Shown piece after piece: positions 1 to 10,615 of a DNA stretch of 20,057 bases; within the stretch, counting starts at the first letter, position 1; each line of letters begins with the position of its first letter. The notes under the pieces are model-generated. The model made no database searches, was not told the DNA's origin, and saw only the letters and a program-made list of their open reading frames with translations. The position numbers and the translations under genes are program-made. The DNA comes from Halothiobacillus neapolitanus (GTDB taxonomy: Bacteria > Pseudomonadota > Gammaproteobacteria > Halothiobacillales > Halothiobacillaceae), in assembly GCA_020721485.1 (NCBI GenBank), contig DYMR01000010.1, positions 1-20,057 on the forward strand. The letters run 5' to 3'.

Positions 1-20
1 CAACCCGTCCGGGGTCGCGG

Positions 21-239
21 GGCAACGCGACCCGCTTCGCCCCCCTCAAGGGGGAAGGATACGCATGGCCAGAACCATCGCTTGGCCTTCCACCCCCACC
101 CCAACCCTCCCCCCCTCAAGGGGGAGGGAGTCAAACAGCCCAAGGCAACGCGACCCGGTTCGCATCACCTCAAGGGGAGGGAGTCACGCAGCCCAAAACA
201 ATGCGAACCGCTTCCCCCTCAAAGTGTGCGGGTGAGTTC
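21..239. repeat. Degenerate array of intergenic palindromic repeats (CCCCTCAAGGGG core)
   Basis: Three clear copies of a palindromic core related to CCCCTCAAGGGG lie near 41-58, 111-131 and 166-183, with a decayed fourth at 211-222. Between them a second motif, GGCAACGCGACCCG followed by C or G and TTCGC, appears at 21 and 144 and in altered form (AACAATGCGAACCG) at 197. The last two units are spaced about 53 bases. The stretch CCACCCCCACCCCAACCCTC at 90-109, followed by the core, resembles a G/C-rich dispersed repeat that I recall from intergenic regions of many proteobacteria. I see no credible gene here. The array lies just downstream of the diguanylate cyclase stop codon, where such palindromes often sit as mRNA 3' ends. 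Confidence 0.6.
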
Positions 240-249
240 AACATCACGG

Positions 250-3066
250 TTAGGGCAATGCGGCACGATGGGGATCATCGGCAGCGCTTTCGGGCGACGA
301 AACACAGGTCTTCGGCTCTTCGCAGCCGCACACGCGATTGCGTCCGCCCGATTTCGCGCGGTACAGCGCCCGATCCGCGCGGCTCAGCGCTTCGCTGGCA
401 TTGGCCACTTGCTCCATTAAATCGCAGACGCCGATGCTCACGGTGCAATGCACTTCGCCGTCTTCGGTTGGCACCCGCATCGCCGCCACCGCTTGCCGCA
501 GGCGATCGGCAATTTCAAACGCGCCCCGGCAGGGGGTATTCGGCAAGAGCACCGCAAATTCTTCGCCGCCCAGTCGTCCGCAAATATCCGGGCGGCGTAA
601 TTTTTCACGCAGTAAGCCGGAAAACGCGCGCAGCAACGCATCCCCCGCCGCGTGGCCGTGGGTGTCGTTGACTTGCTTGAAGTGGTCGATGTCGAGCATC
701 AACACGCTGGCGGGCAAGGCGTACCGACCGGCGCGGGAAAACTCTTCATCCAGGCGTTCGATGAACGCGCGGCGATTAGCCAAGCCGGTCAGCTCGTCCG
801 TGGTCGCCAGTCGCTCCAGTGCCGCCTCGTGTTGTTTCATCTCGCTGATGTCGGAAAACACCACCACGAGGCCGTTTTTTTCCACATCAAATTCATCGGG
901 CAGCACCGTGACCGACCAACGCACCGGAAACGCGCCTTCGCCCTGTCGATAAAATTCCGATTGCACGCCCGTGCGGCTGCGGCCATCGGTCAACGCGGTC
1001 AAAAAGTTCGATTCGGGCAATGCGCTGCCATACACCACGGCAGCCGGGCGACCCGTGAAGGATTGCCCGGTCAGCCCCAGCAGGTGCCGCGCGGCCGGAT
1101 TGGCGAAGCTGATGTGCCCTTCGGCATCGACCCCGATAATCCCTTCCGCGACGGTACGCAACACCGCCGCATCCCGACGACTGGAACGAGCCACGGCTTG
1201 TTCGGCGGCGACGCGCTCGGTCACATCTTGCAACGAGCCTTCAATGCGCAACACGGCAGGCGTTTCGGTCAATCGTGTCACCGACCAACTCATCCAGCGT
1301 TCTTTGCCATCCCGCCGGCGCATCAGCACATCGCGGCGAATGTCGATCAGCACGCCGCGCGCCAAATCGGACAACAGGCCAATGAGTCGGGGGCGATCCG
1401 GCACCGCCACCGCCGAGATCAATCCCGCCAAGGCCGCCAGTACCGGCGGCACCAAACCGGCCTCGCGCTGAGCGCCCGGTGCATCCACCGGAAACCACTG
1501 CCGCAGGTTGTCCGACCAAGTCAACGCATCCTGCGCCAAATCGCCGGCGAAGTACCCCAGTTGAGCAACTTCGGTCACTTGCAGCAGGCGGTGGCTGGTT
1601 TGTTGCAGGGTCAACAATTGCTGACGCTGCGCGCTGAGATCGGTACCCAGCCCGACAATCAACGACACCGCACCGTCGGCATCGAAAATCGGCGTCAACA
1701 CCATATCCAAATAGCGCTGCACGCCCAGCCATTCGCCAAACTGCACATAATTAACCGGCGCGCGGCGTGCCACGCATTCGCGGTAATTTTCGATCAGCCA
1801 ATCGGCCAATTCCGTTGGGAATAATTCGTGCGGACGGCGGCGGCTGTATTGGCCGGGGGTAAATCCGGTCAATTTCTCGTGGCGCTGGTTATTCGCCAAA
1901 AACATGAATTCGCCATCGGGCTCCACGCCCACCACAAAAACCAGTGCCTCCACATGGTCGAAAATCGAGCGATACAGTTGCTCGCTTTCCCGCAGGCGTT
2001 GTTCGATCAAGACCCGCTCATGCACATCGCGCGTCACGCTTTGCAGGCTGGCGCCGCCGACGATGAATTCGCCGGTAAAGCGGGCAAAACAAGTTTCCAG
2101 CCAGCGCCATTCGCCCGACGGCAAACAAAATTTGTAGATCAGACTGCGCCCGACCCAAGCCTCCGCGCCCTGCGCGCGCAACGCCAGCCAGCGCTGCCAA
2201 GCATCGGGGTGCAACCAGCGCTCCATCGGTTCGGCCAATAATTGTTCGGGCTTGTAGCCAAGCAGGTTGCGGGTCGAAGGGCTAAGCCACAGCAAGCGCC
2301 CATCCGGCGCGTGCAGGGCAATCACCTCTTGCAAATTTTGCGTGATGAGCCGATAACGCTGCTCTTCGCGCTCCAATTGAAAGCGCATCTGAATTTGCGA
2401 TTCGATATTGATCATGCTGCCGACCAGCCAACGCGGCGCGCCGGACTCATCCCGCAGCACACGGGCGGAATCCGCCACCCAAATATACTGGCCGCTGCCA
2501 TGCAGGAACCGATAGCGCCGAATCATGCCCTCATCCGGCCAGCGGTCATACTCGGAAGCGGCCATCACCGACGCGACATCTTCCGGATGCAGGTGCGCAC
2601 GCCACCACGGGGTCAGCACGGGAATCTGCGCGGGGTCGTGACCGAATACGCTCAAGAGGTTGGCGCTGATGTCACCCCGACCTGAGCCCGCGCCCGCGCC
2701 CGCCCCCGCGCCCGCGCCCGCGACAGCACTCGAATCATCGCAATTCGCCGCCAAATCCACCCGGTACAACACGACCGGACTTTGCGCCCACCACGAGAAT
2801 GTGTCAGCGCCGCCGGGCGGCGATCCCGCTTGCGCAGCAGACGGCAACGAGGGCACGGGGCAGGCAGCGCGGTGCGGCAACCAACGGAGCAACAAGCCCA
2901 CCGCCAAAAGCCCGAGCCAGAACGGCCAACCGGGCGACCACGCAAAACCCAGCCCGATCAAGGCGAGCACCACCATGCCGATCCGCGCGGCGGACGCAGC
3001 CCAGCGACAGCGCCGCCCCTGCCAAGGGCAACGCCGACCCGCGCGCTCGTCCTGATGCCCCGTCAT
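250..3066 (-). CDS. Membrane-anchored multi-PAS diguanylate cyclase (GGDEF)
   Basis: Predicted inner-membrane sensor that makes cyclic di-GMP from two GTP. Two hydrophobic segments (about residues 27-43 and 48-64) precede a row of PAS-like domains: about 93-225, 240-355, 365-480, a weaker one at 490-620, and 635-745. The catalytic GGDEF domain spans about 755-925. The join TTDELTGLANRRAF is typical of GGDEF proteins. The signature is GGEEF at 833-837, an active variant, with an RxxD inhibitory site (R824 to D827) five residues before it, so product feedback is expected. No EAL domain is present. An (Ala-Gly)6 tract at 116-127 interrupts the first PAS domain. The input signal is unknown. The start has only a modest GGGGT ribosome site and the first 25 residues are arginine-rich, so a later start is possible. 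It is separated from fba by that operon's terminator and so is probably transcribed alone. Confidence 0.9.
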   Translation of the reverse strand: MTGHQDERAGRRCPWQGRRCRWAASAARIGMVVLALIGLGFAWSPGWPFWLGLLAVGLLLRWLPHRAACPVPSLPSAAQAGSPPGGADTFSWWAQSPVVLYRVDLAANCDDSSAVAGAGAGAGAGAGSGRGDISANLLSVFGHDPAQIPVLTPWWRAHLHPEDVASVMAASEYDRWPDEGMIRRYRFLHGSGQYIWVADSARVLRDESGAPRWLVGSMINIESQIQMRFQLEREEQRYRLITQNLQEVIALHAPDGRLLWLSPSTRNLLGYKPEQLLAEPMERWLHPDAWQRWLALRAQGAEAWVGRSLIYKFCLPSGEWRWLETCFARFTGEFIVGGASLQSVTRDVHERVLIEQRLRESEQLYRSIFDHVEALVFVVGVEPDGEFMFLANNQRHEKLTGFTPGQYSRRRPHELFPTELADWLIENYRECVARRAPVNYVQFGEWLGVQRYLDMVLTPIFDADGAVSLIVGLGTDLSAQRQQLLTLQQTSHRLLQVTEVAQLGYFAGDLAQDALTWSDNLRQWFPVDAPGAQREAGLVPPVLAALAGLISAVAVPDRPRLIGLLSDLARGVLIDIRRDVLMRRRDGKERWMSWSVTRLTETPAVLRIEGSLQDVTERVAAEQAVARSSRRDAAVLRTVAEGIIGVDAEGHISFANPAARHLLGLTGQSFTGRPAAVVYGSALPESNFLTALTDGRSRTGVQSEFYRQGEGAFPVRWSVTVLPDEFDVEKNGLVVVFSDISEMKQHEAALERLATTDELTGLANRRAFIERLDEEFSRAGRYALPASVLMLDIDHFKQVNDTHGHAAGDALLRAFSGLLREKLRRPDICGRLGGEEFAVLLPNTPCRGAFEIADRLRQAVAAMRVPTEDGEVHCTVSIGVCDLMEQVANASEALSRADRALYRAKSGGRNRVCGCEEPKTCVSSPESAADDPHRAALP
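2686..2721 (-). repeat. In-frame hexanucleotide repeat encoding (Ala-Gly)6
   Basis: On the plus strand this is an almost perfect run of GCCCGC units with one interruption (CGCCCCCGCG). Read on the minus strand it encodes alternating Ala and Gly, residues 116-127 of the diguanylate cyclase. Because the unit is two codons long, slippage would change linker length without shifting the frame. It falls between the first strand of the first PAS domain (near YRVDL at 101-105) and the following part near ISANLLSVFG. Confidence 0.85.
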
Positions 3067-3175
3067 ACGCCGTACCCCGTCAGATTGATGACCGCTACTA
3101 ATCCGATAGAAAATAACATGAAGCGTTCAAAAATATCCCACGATGACGCTATTCCATTAAATATTTTTTCCCAAC

Positions 3176-3203
3176 AAAAAACCCGCCAAGTTGGCGGGTT
3201 TTT
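3176..3203 (-). terminator. Intrinsic terminator of the tkt-gap-pgk-pyk-fba cluster
   Basis: The arms CCCGCC and GGCGGG (3182-3187 and 3193-3198) enclose the loop AAGTT. A run of six A precedes the hairpin on the plus strand, giving a U-tract for minus-strand transcripts, and TTTTT follows it. It lies about 55 bases after the fba stop codon. The structure is nearly symmetrical and could stop transcription in either direction. It is the only hairpin in the cluster with a proper U-tract, so it probably marks the operon end. Confidence 0.9.
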
Positions 3204-3257
3204 CTCAATCGCAAGCGCTGAACAAACTCAGCCCCTCAAACCATCCTGCACGCAGGA

Positions 3258-4322
3258 TTATTTGATTTGTTGTTTCAGGCTGCCGGACTCGTAGCGCTTG
3301 TACATGTCTTCCAAGTTGATCGGCTTGATCAACGAGCCTTTGCCCGCTGCGCCAAACGCTTCGAAGCGTGCTTGGCAGATGCCTTTCATCGCTTTGGTGG
3401 CTTCTTTGAAGAATTTACGCGGGTCGAAGTTGGCTTTGTTTTCGGCCAAGTGCTTACGAATTGCGCCGGTTGAGGCCATCCGCAGGTCGGTGTCGATGTT
3501 GACTTTACGCACGCCGTGCTTGATGCCTTCAACGATTTCTTCCACCGGCACGCCGTAGGTTTGACCCATGTCGCCGCCGTAGCTGTTGATGATTTCGAGC
3601 CAATCTTCCGGCACAGAAGAAGAACCGTGCATCACCAAATGGGTGTTCGGGATGCGCGCGTGGATTTCTTTGATGCGGTCAATCCGCAGCACTTTGCCGG
3701 TCGGCTTTTGGGTGAATTTGTACGCGCCGTGGCTGGTGCCGATGGCGATGGCCAGGGCGTCCACATCGGTCATTTTCACGAATTGCGCAGCTTCTTCCGG
3801 GTCGGTCAACAGCATGGAGTGATCCAGCTCGCCTTCGGCGCCGTGGCCGTCTTCTTCGCCCATTTTGCCGGTTTCCAGTGAACCCAGGCAGCCGAGCTCG
3901 CCTTCGACCGATACGCCGACGGAGTGCGCCATTTCGGCCACTTTGCGGGTGACATCGACATTGTATTCAAAGGAAGACGGGGTCTTCATGTCCGGCATCA
4001 AGGAGCCGTCCATCATCACAGATGAAAAGCCCGATTGAATGGAACGGAAGCAGACACCCGGATCAGCGCCGTGATCTTGGTGCATGACCACCGGCACATT
4101 CGGGTACATTTCGACCGCTGCCAGCACCAAATGGCGCAGGAACGGTTCGCCCGCGTAGGAACGCGCACCGGCAGAACCTTGCAGAATCACCGGGCTATCC
4201 ACCGCAGCAGCAGCCTGCATGATCGCGTGGATTTGTTCCATGTTATTGACATTGAATGCCGGCATGCCGTAGCTGTGTTCGGCCGCGTGATCCAGCAATT
4301 GACGAAGTGAAATGAGCGCCAT
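3258..4322 (-). CDS. fba: Fructose-bisphosphate aldolase, class II, Calvin-cycle type
   Basis: Zinc-dependent aldolase that joins or splits fructose 1,6-bisphosphate with glyceraldehyde 3-phosphate and dihydroxyacetone phosphate; Calvin-cycle homologues also handle sedoheptulose bisphosphate. The 354 residues match the CbbA/Fba class II subfamily. The HQDHG motif at 81-85 holds the catalytic Asp83 and a zinc-ligand His84. Further metal or phosphate elements are GELG (141-144), GTSHG (195-199), MHGSS (231-235) and NIDTD (275-279). The ATG at 4322 is chosen over a TTG one codon earlier because AGGGAG lies 7 bases upstream of it. It is the last gene of the minus-strand cluster, separated from pyk by 111 bases that hold a stem-loop and an AT-rich leader. 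Confidence 0.95.
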   Translation of the reverse strand: MALISLRQLLDHAAEHSYGMPAFNVNNMEQIHAIMQAAAAVDSPVILQGSAGARSYAGEPFLRHLVLAAVEMYPNVPVVMHQDHGADPGVCFRSIQSGFSSVMMDGSLMPDMKTPSSFEYNVDVTRKVAEMAHSVGVSVEGELGCLGSLETGKMGEEDGHGAEGELDHSMLLTDPEEAAQFVKMTDVDALAIAIGTSHGAYKFTQKPTGKVLRIDRIKEIHARIPNTHLVMHGSSSVPEDWLEIINSYGGDMGQTYGVPVEEIVEGIKHGVRKVNIDTDLRMASTGAIRKHLAENKANFDPRKFFKEATKAMKGICQARFEAFGAAGKGSLIKPINLEDMYKRYESGSLKQQIK

Positions 4323-4329
4323 CAAGCTT

Positions 4330-4335
4330 CTCCCT
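4330..4335 (-). promoter_or_regulatory. Ribosome binding site of fba
   Basis: AGGGAG on the minus strand ends 7 bases before the ATG at 4322. This spacing favours that ATG over the adjoining TTG at 4325. Confidence 0.75.
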
Positions 4336-4367
4336 ATATCAGGTTAAATAAACAAACATCAGTCGGG

Positions 4368-4422
4368 CTTCCGGTGACGGGTCGAGCCATTCCACGAATC
4401 GGCTCAACCACCCAGCCGGAAG
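4368..4422 (-). other. Composite stem-loop in the pyk-fba spacer
   Basis: An outer stem of seven pairs (CTTCCGG at 4368-4374 with CCGGAAG at 4416-4422) encloses an inner hairpin. The inner arms are GAGCCATTC (4384-4392) and GAATCGGCTC (4396-4405), with one bulged C and the loop CAC. It starts about 11 bases after the pyk stop codon. No U-tract follows, so it is unlikely to be a simple terminator; an mRNA end-protecting or processing element is more likely. Confidence 0.6.
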
Positions 4423-4433
4423 AGTGTGCGGAC

Positions 4434-5909
4434 TTATTCCGCGTTGATCAACTGGCCAACCCGCACAATTTTCATGGCATTGGTGCCGCCCATGTGCCCC
4501 ATGAGATCGCCTTTGGTGATGATGACCAAATCGCCATCATCCAAGCGCTCCATGTCTTTCAGCACTTCAATCACCATGCGGTTGACTTCGGCGTGGTCGG
4601 TGCTTGAATACGGGAAGTGCACCGCCTGCACGCCGCGATACAACGCGCAACGGCGCGCCGTTTCTTCGCTGCGGGTGAACGCATAAATCGGGATTTCGGT
4701 GCTCACGCGCGACATCCACAAACCGGTGGCGCCGGATTCGGTCAGAGCGACAATCGCCGCGACCGACAAATGATTGGCGGTGTAAATCGCCGAATAGGCA
4801 ATGGCTTGATCGACGCGCTCAAACGGAATATCGAGCGGCGGCTGGTTGCGCTTGGCATCAATCTGATATTCCGCCCGATGGCAAATGCGCGCCATGGTTT
4901 CGACCACCTTGATCGGGTGTTGCCCGGCCGCGGTTTCAGCCGACAACATCACCGCATCCGTGCCATCGAGCACGGCGTTGGCGACATCGAACACCTCCGC
5001 CCGCGTCGGGATCGGGTTGGTGATCATCGTTTCCATCATTTGGGTGGCGGTGATGACCGGGCGGTTCATGTCGCGCGCAATGCGGATGAACGCTTTCTGC
5101 ACGGCAGGCAGCTCGGCATCGCCAATCTCAACACCCAAATCACCGCGCGCGATCATGATGGCATCGGAGGCCTGGATAATATCCCGAATGCAATCAATGG
5201 CTTCTGCCCGTTCGATTTTCGCCACGATGTGCGCGCTGCACCCGGCCGCCTGCAACAGACGGCGGGCTTCGTGGATGTCTTCCCCGGTGCGGGGGAACGA
5301 CACGGCGATGTAGTCCACGCCAATGGCGGCCGCGGTTTTAATGTCTTCCCGATCTTTCTCGGTAATCGCCGGTGCCGACAAACCACCGCCTTGACGGTTG
5401 ATGCCTTTGTTGTTCGACAAATCGCCGCCGACCAGCACGGTGGTGCTGATGCGGTTGCCGACGACTTTTTCCACCCGCAGCACAATGCGGCCATCGTCGA
5501 GCAACAGCACATCGCCCGCCTTCGAATCCGTCACCAAGGCTTTGTAGGTAATGCCGACGACGGTTTCATCGCCGGAATCCCGATCCAGATCGGCATCGAG
5601 ATCAAACGCGGCGCCATTGGCCAGCACGACCTTGCCATTTTTGAAGCGGTCGATGCGGATTTTCGGCCCCTGCAAATCGCCCAGAATGGCGACATAACGG
5701 CCTTGCGCCTTCGCCGCCGCGCGCACCATATCGGCACGGTGCTGGTGGTCTGCGGCCTTGCCATGCGAAAAGTTGAGGCGCACCACATCGACACCGGCTG
5801 CCACCAAACCAGAGATGACCTCCGGCGTATCGCTGGCAGGTCCCAGCGTGGCAACGATTTTCGTGCGGCGCGAAGTGGAAAGATAACCCGGCGGGTTCAT
5901 CGTGTGCAT
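4434..5909 (-). CDS. pyk: Pyruvate kinase
   Basis: Converts phosphoenolpyruvate and ADP to pyruvate and ATP in the cytoplasm. At 491 residues it has the usual bacterial length. Visible motifs are LNFSHG (45-50), the signature [10 protein letters not shown] with the catalytic Lys231, the metal-binding ARGDLGVE (254-261), ATQMMETM (288-295) and MLSAETA (321-327). The ATG at 5909 is supported by AAGGA about 6 bases upstream; the internal Met4 lies too far from that site. Having pyk among genes shared by the Calvin cycle and gluconeogenesis gives an outlet from triose phosphate towards pyruvate. It follows pgk after a 172-base spacer rich in inverted repeats. Confidence 0.96.
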   Translation of the reverse strand: MHTMNPPGYLSTSRRTKIVATLGPASDTPEVISGLVAAGVDVVRLNFSHGKAADHQHRADMVRAAAKAQGRYVAILGDLQGPKIRIDRFKNGKVVLANGAAFDLDADLDRDSGDETVVGITYKALVTDSKAGDVLLLDDGRIVLRVEKVVGNRISTTVLVGGDLSNNKGINRQGGGLSAPAITEKDREDIKTAAAIGVDYIAVSFPRTGEDIHEARRLLQAAGCSAHIVAKIERAEAIDCIRDIIQASDAIMIARGDLGVEIGDAELPAVQKAFIRIARDMNRPVITATQMMETMITNPIPTRAEVFDVANAVLDGTDAVMLSAETAAGQHPIKVVETMARICHRAEYQIDAKRNQPPLDIPFERVDQAIAYSAIYTANHLSVAAIVALTESGATGLWMSRVSTEIPIYAFTRSEETARRCALYRGVQAVHFPYSSTDHAEVNRMVIEVLKDMERLDDGDLVIITKGDLMGHMGGTNAMKIVRVGQLINAE

Positions 5910-5931
5910 GATGGATCCTTGTATGAAGGTC

Positions 5932-6031
5932 GGTGGCTAAAAACGCCGCCCTGTTCAAAAACTTCTCGGCACAGAATGTACCTGAAAGTTAGCCACCGCG
6001 CGCGTGCAGTTGATTGATCGTCGCGCGGTGG
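5932..6031 (-). other. Overlapping inverted repeats in the pgk-pyk spacer
   Basis: Two inverted repeats share an arm. GGTGGCTAA at 5932-5940 can pair with TTAGCCACC at 5989-5997. CCACCGCGCG at 5993-6002 can pair with CGCGCGGTGG at 6022-6031 across a 19-base loop. The second is the stronger. Because they share bases 5993-5997, the two helices exclude each other. Neither is followed by a U-tract on the minus strand. Confidence 0.5.
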
Positions 6032-6081
6032 AATATTCGGAGCGAGTCCGCCAGCGTGGGCGAACCCGGATCGGTCAGGCA

Positions 6082-7266
6082 TCAGCCACGCGCGCGTTCT
6101 TCGAGAATGGCGACCGCCGGCAGGGTTTTGCCTTCCAGATATTCCAGGAACGCGCCGCCCGCTGTGGAGATGTAACTCACGCGATCGAAGATGTCGTATT
6201 TCTGAATCGCCGCGATGGTGTCTCCGCCGCCCGCCAAGGTGAACGCTTGGGTGTTGGCAATCGCCATGGCGATGGTTTTGGTGCCTTCGCCAAATTGATC
6301 GAACTCGAACACGCCCACAGGGCCGTTCCACACCACGGTGCCGGCCTTCATGATGATGTCGGCGAGTTCTTGGGCAGATTTCGGGCCGATGTCGAAGATC
6401 ATGTCGTCTTCAGCCACTTCGCCCACGGCTTTGAGGACAGCCGGCTCGTTCGGGTCGAATTTTTTACCGCAAACCACATCGACAGCCACCGGAATCCGCG
6501 CGCCCCGGTCGTTCATTTTGCTCATCAAGGCTTGCGCGGTCGGCAGCAGATCGATTTCGCACAGGGATTTGCCAACTTCACCGCCGGTGGCCTTGATGAA
6601 GGTATTGGCAATGCCGCCGCCCACAACCAGTTGATCGACTTTGTCGGACAGCGATTCGAGCACGGTCAGTTTGGTGGACACTTTCGAGCCACCGACAATC
6701 GCCACCATCGGGCGCGCGGGATTGGCCAAGGCTTTGTCCAACGCTTCCAGTTCTTCGGCCAGTAGCAAACCAGCACAGGCGACCGGCGCATATTTCGCCA
6801 CGCCGTGGGTAGAACCTTCCGCGCGGTGGGCGGTGCCGAAGGCATCCATCACGAACACATCGCAGAGCGCGGCGTATTTTTTGGCGGTGTCATCCAGATT
6901 TTTCTTTTCGCCGACATTGAAGCGCACATTTTCCAGCAGCACGACCTCGCCCGCAGCCACATCGAAACCGCCGTTCAGCCAGTCTTTAATCAGACGAACC
7001 GGCTTGTTGAGCTTGGCCGCCATGTCGGCGGCGACCGGTGCCAGCGAATTTTCTTCGGAATACACGCCTTCTTCCGGGCGACCGAGGTGCGAGGTGACCA
7101 TGACTTTCGCGCCCGCGTTCACGCAGTGGGCGATGGTGCCCATGGAGGCGGCAATCCGCGCATCGGAGGTGACTTTGCCGTCTTTGACCGGCACATTCAG
7201 GTCGGCACGAATCAGAACCCGCTTACCGGCCAAATCCAGATTGCTCATCCGCAGAAAATTCGCCAT
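6082..7266 (-). CDS. pgk: Phosphoglycerate kinase
   Basis: Transfers phosphate between ATP and 3-phosphoglycerate to give 1,3-bisphosphoglycerate, the step before GAPDH in carbon fixation and gluconeogenesis. The protein is 394 residues, a normal length. Motifs are RADLNVPV (20-27), SHLGRP (59-64), VGGSKVSTK (191-199), the nucleotide-binding GGGDT (347-351) and STAGGAFLE (367-375). I choose the ATG at 7266 because AAGGGG lies 6 bases upstream and the start [12 protein letters not shown] fits the family; an in-frame TTG seven codons earlier lacks such a site. It follows gap after 114 bases. Confidence 0.96.
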   Translation of the reverse strand: MANFLRMSNLDLAGKRVLIRADLNVPVKDGKVTSDARIAASMGTIAHCVNAGAKVMVTSHLGRPEEGVYSEENSLAPVAADMAAKLNKPVRLIKDWLNGGFDVAAGEVVLLENVRFNVGEKKNLDDTAKKYAALCDVFVMDAFGTAHRAEGSTHGVAKYAPVACAGLLLAEELEALDKALANPARPMVAIVGGSKVSTKLTVLESLSDKVDQLVVGGGIANTFIKATGGEVGKSLCEIDLLPTAQALMSKMNDRGARIPVAVDVVCGKKFDPNEPAVLKAVGEVAEDDMIFDIGPKSAQELADIIMKAGTVVWNGPVGVFEFDQFGEGTKTIAMAIANTQAFTLAGGGDTIAAIQKYDIFDRVSYISTAGGAFLEYLEGKTLPAVAILEERARG

Positions 7267-7272
7267 CTCACA

Positions 7273-7278
7273 CCCCTT
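7273..7278 (-). promoter_or_regulatory. Ribosome binding site of pgk
   Basis: AAGGGG on the minus strand lies 6 bases before the ATG at 7266. It excludes the upstream TTG as the likely start. Confidence 0.75.
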
Positions 7279-7342
7279 AAGATTCAAAATGAAAAAACAG
7301 TTGGGTTTATTGGGAACACAAACCGAACAGTTTTCAATGGGT

Positions 7343-7372
7343 TGGCGCGCGACTCCGTGAGCCGACGCGCCA
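7343..7372 (-). other. Stem-loop in the gap-pgk spacer
   Basis: TGGCGCG (7343-7349) pairs with CGCGCCA (7366-7372) across a 16-base loop. It begins about 8 bases after the gap stop codon. No U-tract follows on the minus strand, so it is more likely an mRNA-stabilising or processing hairpin than a terminator. Confidence 0.55.
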
Positions 7373-7380
7373 GCCAGCGA

Positions 7381-8466
<1,086 letters not shown>

Positions 8467-10455
8467 TTAACCCAATGAGTTGGCTGTCGCCACCACATTG
8501 TCCACGGTGAAGCCGAACATTTTGAACAGCTCGCCCGCCGGTGCCGATTCCCCGAAGGTGTCGATGCCGACGACTTTGCCATCCAAGCCGACATATTTAC
8601 CCCAGAAGCCCGTGACCCCGGCTTCAACCGCGACGCGCGCGCGCACCGCAGAAGGCAACACCGATTCGCGGTAGGCCGCGTCTTGCGCATCGAAGGCTTC
8701 GGTGCAGGGCATGGAAACCACGCGCACTTTCTTGCCGGTGAGTTTTTCCGCAGCCGCCGTTGCCAGCGAGACTTCTGAACCGGTGGCGATCAGGATCAGA
8801 TCCGGCGTGCCGGCGCAATCGCGCAGCACATACCCGCCGCGTGCGATGTTGGCGATTTGTTCGGCAGAACGCGCTTGATGCGTCAGGTTTTGACGAGAGA
8901 AAATCAGGGTGCTCGGCGCATCACGACGCAACACGGCCGACTTCCACGCCACGGCAGATTCCACCGCATCGCAAGGACGCCAAGTATTCATGCGCGGGAT
9001 CATGCGCAGGGTGGCAATTTGCTCAACCGGTTGGTGGGTCGGGCCGTCTTCGCCCAAGCCGATGGAATCGTGGGTGTAGACGAAGATCGAGCCGATTTTC
9101 ATCAGCGCGGCCATGCGCAGGGCATTACGGGCGTATTCGGAGAACATCAGGAAGGTGGCAGCGAACGGCACGAAACCGCCGTGCAACACCATGCCGTTCA
9201 TGATCGCGGACATGCCGAATTCACGCACGCCGTAGTGGATGTAGTTGGCATCCGATTCGGTGGCGGACAACGCGCGGCAGCCTTTCCAGGTCGTCAGGTT
9301 AGACGGTGCCAAGTCGGCAGAACCACCCACCACTTCGGGCAGGATGGCCGCAATCGCGGTGATGCTGTTTTGCGAGGCTTTACGGCTGGCGATGGTTTCG
9401 CCTTTGGCCGCCACTTCGGCAATGAACGCGTCCATTTTGGCCGCGAATTCTGCCGGCAAGTCGCCCGCCAAACGGCGTTTGAGTTCGGCGGCTTCTGCCG
9501 GATAGGCTTTGGCATAGGCGGCCATGGTGTCGTTCCAGCCGGCTTCTTGCACAGCGCCTTTTTCAGTGGCATCCCAACCGGCATACACTTCCGCCGGAAT
9601 GACGAACGGCTCGTGGTGCCAACCCAAATTTTCGCGGGTGGCCTTCACTTCAGCTTCGCCCAGCGCGGCGCCGTGGCAATCGTGCGTGCCGCAGAGGTTT
9701 GGCGCGCCAAAGCCGATCACGGTTTTGGTGCAGATCAGGGTGGGTTTGTCGTTGACGGCGCGCGCTTCGCGGATGGCGGCATCAATGGCTTCGGCGTCGT
9801 GGCCGTCCACATTGCGCACCACATGCCAGCCGTAGGCTTCAAAGCGACCCGGTGTGTCATCGGTGAACCAGCCTTCCACATGCCCGTCAATGGAAATGCC
9901 GTTGTCGTCGTAGAACGCGACCAGCTTGCCCAAGCCGAGCGTGCCCGCCAATGAACAGGCTTCATGCGAAATGCCTTCCATCATGCAGCCGTCGCCCAAG
10001 AAGCAGTAGGTGTAGTGATCCACCACGCTGTGGCCCGGCTTGTTGAATTGGCCCGCCAGCATTTTTTCTGCCATCGCCATGCCCACGGCATTGGTAATGC
10101 CCTGCCCCAAGGGGCCGGTGGTGGTTTCTACGCCAGCGGTGTAGCCGTATTCCGGATGACCCGGCGTTTGGGAGTGCAGTTGACGGAATTGCTTGAGCTC
10201 GTCCATCGGCAGGTTGTAGCCGGAGAGGTGCAGCAGAGAATAAATCAGCATCGAGCCGTGGCCGTTGGAGAGCACGAAGCGATCACGATTCGACCATTGC
10301 GGGTTTTTCGGGTTGTGCTTGAGGTAGCTGTTCCACAGCACCTCAGCAATATCCGCCATGCCCATCGGGGCGCCCGGGTGACCTGAGTTGGCCTTTTGCA
10401 CGGCGTCCATGCTCAGGGCGCGAATCGCATTGGCCAGTTCTCTACGCGTGGACAT
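8467..10455 (-). CDS. tkt: Transketolase
   Basis: Thiamine diphosphate enzyme that moves two-carbon ketol units between sugar phosphates in the Calvin and pentose phosphate pathways. The 662 residues are full length. The start [20 protein letters not shown] and GHPGAPMG (25-32) are typical. The thiamine-binding motif runs from GDGCMMEG (154-161) to DDN (183-185). His26, His66 and His100 correspond to active-site histidines, and the pyrimidine-domain Glu lies in REFGMS. A GGAGA site a few bases upstream supports the start. It is the first enzyme gene of the minus-strand cluster and lies 160 bases after the thioredoxin-like gene. I see no convincing promoter in that spacer. Confidence 0.97.
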   Translation of the reverse strand: MSTRRELANAIRALSMDAVQKANSGHPGAPMGMADIAEVLWNSYLKHNPKNPQWSNRDRFVLSNGHGSMLIYSLLHLSGYNLPMDELKQFRQLHSQTPGHPEYGYTAGVETTTGPLGQGITNAVGMAMAEKMLAGQFNKPGHSVVDHYTYCFLGDGCMMEGISHEACSLAGTLGLGKLVAFYDDNGISIDGHVEGWFTDDTPGRFEAYGWHVVRNVDGHDAEAIDAAIREARAVNDKPTLICTKTVIGFGAPNLCGTHDCHGAALGEAEVKATRENLGWHHEPFVIPAEVYAGWDATEKGAVQEAGWNDTMAAYAKAYPAEAAELKRRLAGDLPAEFAAKMDAFIAEVAAKGETIASRKASQNSITAIAAILPEVVGGSADLAPSNLTTWKGCRALSATESDANYIHYGVREFGMSAIMNGMVLHGGFVPFAATFLMFSEYARNALRMAALMKIGSIFVYTHDSIGLGEDGPTHQPVEQIATLRMIPRMNTWRPCDAVESAVAWKSAVLRRDAPSTLIFSRQNLTHQARSAEQIANIARGGYVLRDCAGTPDLILIATGSEVSLATAAAEKLTGKKVRVVSMPCTEAFDAQDAAYRESVLPSAVRARVAVEAGVTGFWGKYVGLDGKVVGIDTFGESAPAGELFKMFGFTVDNVVATANSLG

Positions 10456-10516
10456 AAGTCTCTCCAGTCTGATGAAAATTTGGGGTTCGCGGCATTGCGA
10501 ATTCAGGGGATACGAA

Positions 10517-10545
10517 CGCCGCCCCAGCAGTGCTGCTAGGCGGCG
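10517..10545 (-). other. Strong hairpin upstream of tkt
   Basis: CGCCGCC (10517-10523) pairs with GGCGGCG (10539-10545). The interior continues as AGCA/TGCT (10526-10529 with 10534-10537) around the loop GTGC. It lies in the 160-base space between the thioredoxin-like gene and tkt. No U-tract follows in either direction. It could be a regulator-binding palindrome, an mRNA element of the tkt leader, or a weak terminator. Confidence 0.5.
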
Positions 10546-10615
10546 GACAAATTCATCGCATTGTCACCATAATTGCGCCGGTTGGCAACCAAGGCGAACG
10601 ATGCGGCGGACGCCA

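Noticed and set aside
21..239. CRISPR array
   Set aside because: Repeats are degenerate and GC-palindromic, spacing is irregular, there are no unique spacers of constant length and no cas genes.
652..1824. Long plus-strand open frame opposite the diguanylate cyclase (390 codons)
   Set aside because: Antisense shadow of a clear GGDEF/PAS gene; the translation is rich in His, Gln and Arg and has no recognisable domain.
4617..6017. Long plus-strand open frame opposite pyk (466 codons)
   Set aside because: Mirror of a strongly conserved pyruvate kinase gene; low-complexity His/Arg/Gly-rich translation, no family features.
8857..9954. Long plus-strand open frame opposite tkt (365 codons)
   Set aside because: Antisense to transketolase, with composition typical of a codon-bias shadow.
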